Of a stretch of 7,495 bases of DNA, positions 6,344-7,495 are shown one piece after another. The DNA comes from an uncultured Pseudomonadota bacterium. GTDB taxonomy: Bacteria; Pseudomonadota; Gammaproteobacteria; Burkholderiales; Methylophilaceae. The first letter of the stretch is position 1; the number at the start of each line of letters is the position of its first letter. A program made the position numbers and the translations under genes. The DNA is taken from positions 1 to 7,495 of the forward strand of contig CAINWC010000223.1 of the NCBI GenBank assembly GCA_903854305.1, in the 5' to 3' direction. The notes under the pieces are model-generated. The model was not told the DNA's origin. It saw nothing but the letters and a program-made list of their open reading frames with translations, and searched no databases.

Positions 6344-7177
6344 CTATTCAGGCGTGACGTCAATAATACCTATCTTCTGCCGCCATGACTGCTGCCGCCG
6401 CAGTTCTCCTAATGTGCGGTAAAAAGCACGACTAAGATCGTCGTGTGCACGCACGATTCCTTGGTCTTGCATCAGGTCAAGCAATCGCTTTTCTTTGACA
6501 CTTGCAATTGCTGCTTTAATTTGATCAAGGTGCTCAGCTACCCACTGTATCTGATTAAGCCATTGCCTTACTTCTGGCAAGGCCCACCCTTTTGCAAGCT
6601 GATCGTGATAAGCTTGGTTATCAAGTTTATGACCTAAATACTCCCTGGAAACCCAATCGGACTCATCGAGTAGGTGTTCTTTTCTAAAGCGCTCGAAGAA
6701 CTCTGGATTCTTAGAGGCTAACAACATGAACTTCTCATTAAGCTCTATATTTTCGTTACCAGGTCTTAAAAATTCAAGAAGCTCCATATAAGTGGCTATG
6801 AATTCTTCTGTGACTATACTGATATCACGAATCAACCAATCATGGCACTCCTCAACGGGTACCATAAGGTAAATATCTAAGGCTTTTACTGGTATTTTAA
6901 GTGCTCGCACAAAGGCTGCCTGTTCCAACCGTTCGAGGCGTAGCTTTTTCCAACTCAGAATAGCAAGTTCACGTACCATAGAGCTTTCAGCAACATCGGT
7001 GGGCTTAAAGCTAGTCAAGAATTCCTCATGCAATCCCCGAAAATCTTCTTCGGACTCGCCGGGAATAACTGCCATAGAGGAATAAGCACCAGTCTTCAGC
7101 GAGTTACGGGAGGATGCAGTCTTGCCCGCTTCAGTTTTGGGTCCACCTGAGCGCGTTGATTTAGGAATGCCGACCAT
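6344..7177 (-). CDS. Conserved-looking protein of unknown function with GPKTxxGKxxSSRNSLKTG N-terminus
   Basis: This is a 277-residue soluble protein with no signal peptide and no membrane segment. I do not recognise a named family. The first 35 residues are basic and low in structure, with GPKTEAGKTASSRNSLKTGAY (residues 12-32). I recall similar motifs (GKxxSSRNxxKHG, then VLPGE) opening many uncharacterised bacterial proteins. After VIPGESEEDFRGLHEEF (37-53) the chain is mostly helical and charged, with the Arg/Lys-rich run LSWKKLRLERLE (74-85) and a basic C-terminal helix ending RRQQSWRQK (260-268). A nucleic-acid or regulatory role is possible but not shown. The ATG at 7177 was chosen because GAAG lies 6 nt before it; a GTG at 7180 directly abuts the stop of the XRE gene. 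The two genes are therefore one transcription unit and probably coupled. Confidence 0.75.
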   Translation of the reverse strand: MVGIPKSTRSGGPKTEAGKTASSRNSLKTGAYSSMAVIPGESEEDFRGLHEEFLTSFKPTDVAESSMVRELAILSWKKLRLERLEQAAFVRALKIPVKALDIYLMVPVEECHDWLIRDISIVTEEFIATYMELLEFLRPGNENIELNEKFMLLASKNPEFFERFRKEHLLDESDWVSREYLGHKLDNQAYHDQLAKGWALPEVRQWLNQIQWVAEHLDQIKAAIASVKEKRLLDLMQDQGIVRAHDDLSRAFYRTLGELRRQQSWRQKIGIIDVTPE

Positions 7178-7180
7178 CAC

Positions 7181-7411
7181 TTACTTCAATCGAACGCCAG
7201 GTCTGTCATCTGGAGTACCTACGAACTCTATGCCAGCATTCTGAAATGCGCGGGTTAATGAATCAATAGTTTTAACATTAGCCGAAGGCAAACCACTCCC
7301 AGCTTCAATACGCTTTATTGTAGCAACCCCAATATCCGACAATTTAGCTAGCTCCGATACGGTAATTCTCAATAAAGCACGACCTGCTCTTATTTGATCA
7401 CTTGTAATCAA
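7181..7411 (-). CDS. Small XRE-family helix-turn-helix regulator
   Basis: This 76-residue DNA-binding protein has a Cro/C1-type helix-turn-helix. Residues 17-38 (from ITVSELAKLSDIGVATIKRI to EAG) contain the typical SELAKLSDIGVATIKRIE pair of helices, and LPSANVKTIDSLTRAFQNAGIEF (41-63) completes the five-helix fold. A short tail, DDRPGVRLK, follows. Such stand-alone proteins usually repress their own operon and nearby genes. The only usable start is TTG at 7411: an in-frame stop lies just upstream (7426-7424) and there is no ATG. The ribosome-binding site is weak, which suggests low expression. The stop codon touches the start region of the 277-residue gene, and a divergent gene begins about 50 bp away across a palindrome. 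Confidence 0.88.
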   Translation of the reverse strand: MITSDQIRAGRALLRITVSELAKLSDIGVATIKRIEAGSGLPSANVKTIDSLTRAFQNAGIEFVGTPDDRPGVRLK

Positions 7412-7430
7412 TCTATTTAGACTCTATAAT
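7402..7430 (+). promoter_or_regulatory. Promoter for the divergent plus-strand gene
   Basis: TTGTAA (7402-7407) and a perfect TATAAT (7425-7430) are separated by 17 bp, the ideal sigma70 spacing. Transcription would start near 7437, inside the palindrome at 7431-7445. The -35 box lies within the first codons of the XRE gene. Confidence 0.55.
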
Positions 7431-7458
7431 GATACTTTTAGTATCGTATTAAGGTGAA
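7429..7458 (-). promoter_or_regulatory. Promoter for the XRE operon
   Basis: On the minus strand TTCACC (7458-7453) is followed after 18 bp by TATCAT (7434-7429), five of six matches to the -10 consensus. The -10 box falls in the left arm of the palindrome at 7431-7445, and the -35 box overlaps the ribosome-binding site of the divergent gene. The mRNA would have a leader of only about 10 nt before the TTG start. Confidence 0.4.
7431..7445. promoter_or_regulatory. Palindromic operator candidate between divergent promoters
   Basis: GATACT-TTT-AGTATC is a perfect 6-3-6 inverted repeat. It can be extended imperfectly with TAAT (7427-7430) on the left and ATTA (7448-7451) on the right. It covers the expected start of the plus-strand transcript and the -10 box of the XRE promoter, so one bound protein could block both. 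The XRE protein encoded next to it is the obvious candidate to bind here; this is inferred from position. Confidence 0.55.
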
Positions 7459-7462
7459 TTTT

Positions 7463-7495
7463 GTGAACAATCATACATCAAATGAGTTACTTAGA
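7463..7495 (+). CDS. Start of an unidentified divergent gene (11 codons visible)
   Basis: A GTG at 7463 lies 6 nt after a good ribosome-binding site, AAGGTG (7451-7456), behind a well-formed promoter. It opens a frame reading (M)NNHTSNELLR up to the window edge. Another in-frame GTG at 7454 lies inside the ribosome-binding site and is less likely. Nothing can be said of the product from 11 residues. Confidence 0.5.
   Translation, partial: MNNHTSNELLR

Noticed and set aside
1..7495. CRISPR array, insertion sequence or transposase
   Set aside because: No regularly spaced repeats, no terminal inverted repeats flanking a transposase, and no DDE or recombinase motifs were seen.

Overview
The window is most likely a chromosomal segment of a betaproteobacterium. 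An obligate methylotroph of the Methylophilaceae (Methylotenera/Methylophilus type) fits the moderate GC content, the gene set and the style of the surface-sugar genes. That taxonomic guess rests on general resemblance only, because no database could be searched. Most genes lie on the minus strand.

Positions 1-1432 (minus) hold the first 477 codons of ribonuclease R, cut by the window edge. Divergent from it is a strong-looking sigma70 promoter (TTGACA / TAAAAT) that drives a complete tRNA-Leu(CAG). Its -35 box overlaps the rnr start codon. A 71-residue S4-domain RNA-binding protein of the YbcJ family follows 39 bp after the tRNA, so this block is entirely RNA-related.

Positions 1888-6035 (minus) form a run of four genes read right to left. 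They encode an NAD-dependent epimerase/reductase (SDR), a monotopic phosphoglycosyl transferase, a large membrane-anchored WbpM-type nucleotide-sugar 4,6-dehydratase, and a hypoxanthine/guanine phosphoribosyltransferase. The first three match the minimal set used elsewhere to make a UDP-GlcNAc-derived 6-deoxy-HexNAc (QuiNAc or FucNAc) and load it onto undecaprenyl phosphate as the first sugar of an O-antigen or capsule repeat. The 132-bp gap before the dehydratase carries a perfect 7-3-7 inverted repeat and promoter-like boxes. The hpt gene looks like a housekeeping passenger at the end of the run.

Positions 6036-6343 hold no convincing intact gene. A short minus-strand frame ends in an ATGA overlap with the SDR start and may be the tail of a lost upstream sugar gene. 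Positions 6344-7411 (minus) carry a small XRE-type regulator followed at once by a 277-residue protein of unknown function, which looks like an accessory module placed beside the polysaccharide locus. At 7425-7463 a divergent gene starts on the plus strand. The intergenic space contains back-to-back promoters that overlap one palindrome, the expected layout for control by the XRE protein. Only 11 codons of the divergent gene are visible, so its identity is unknown.
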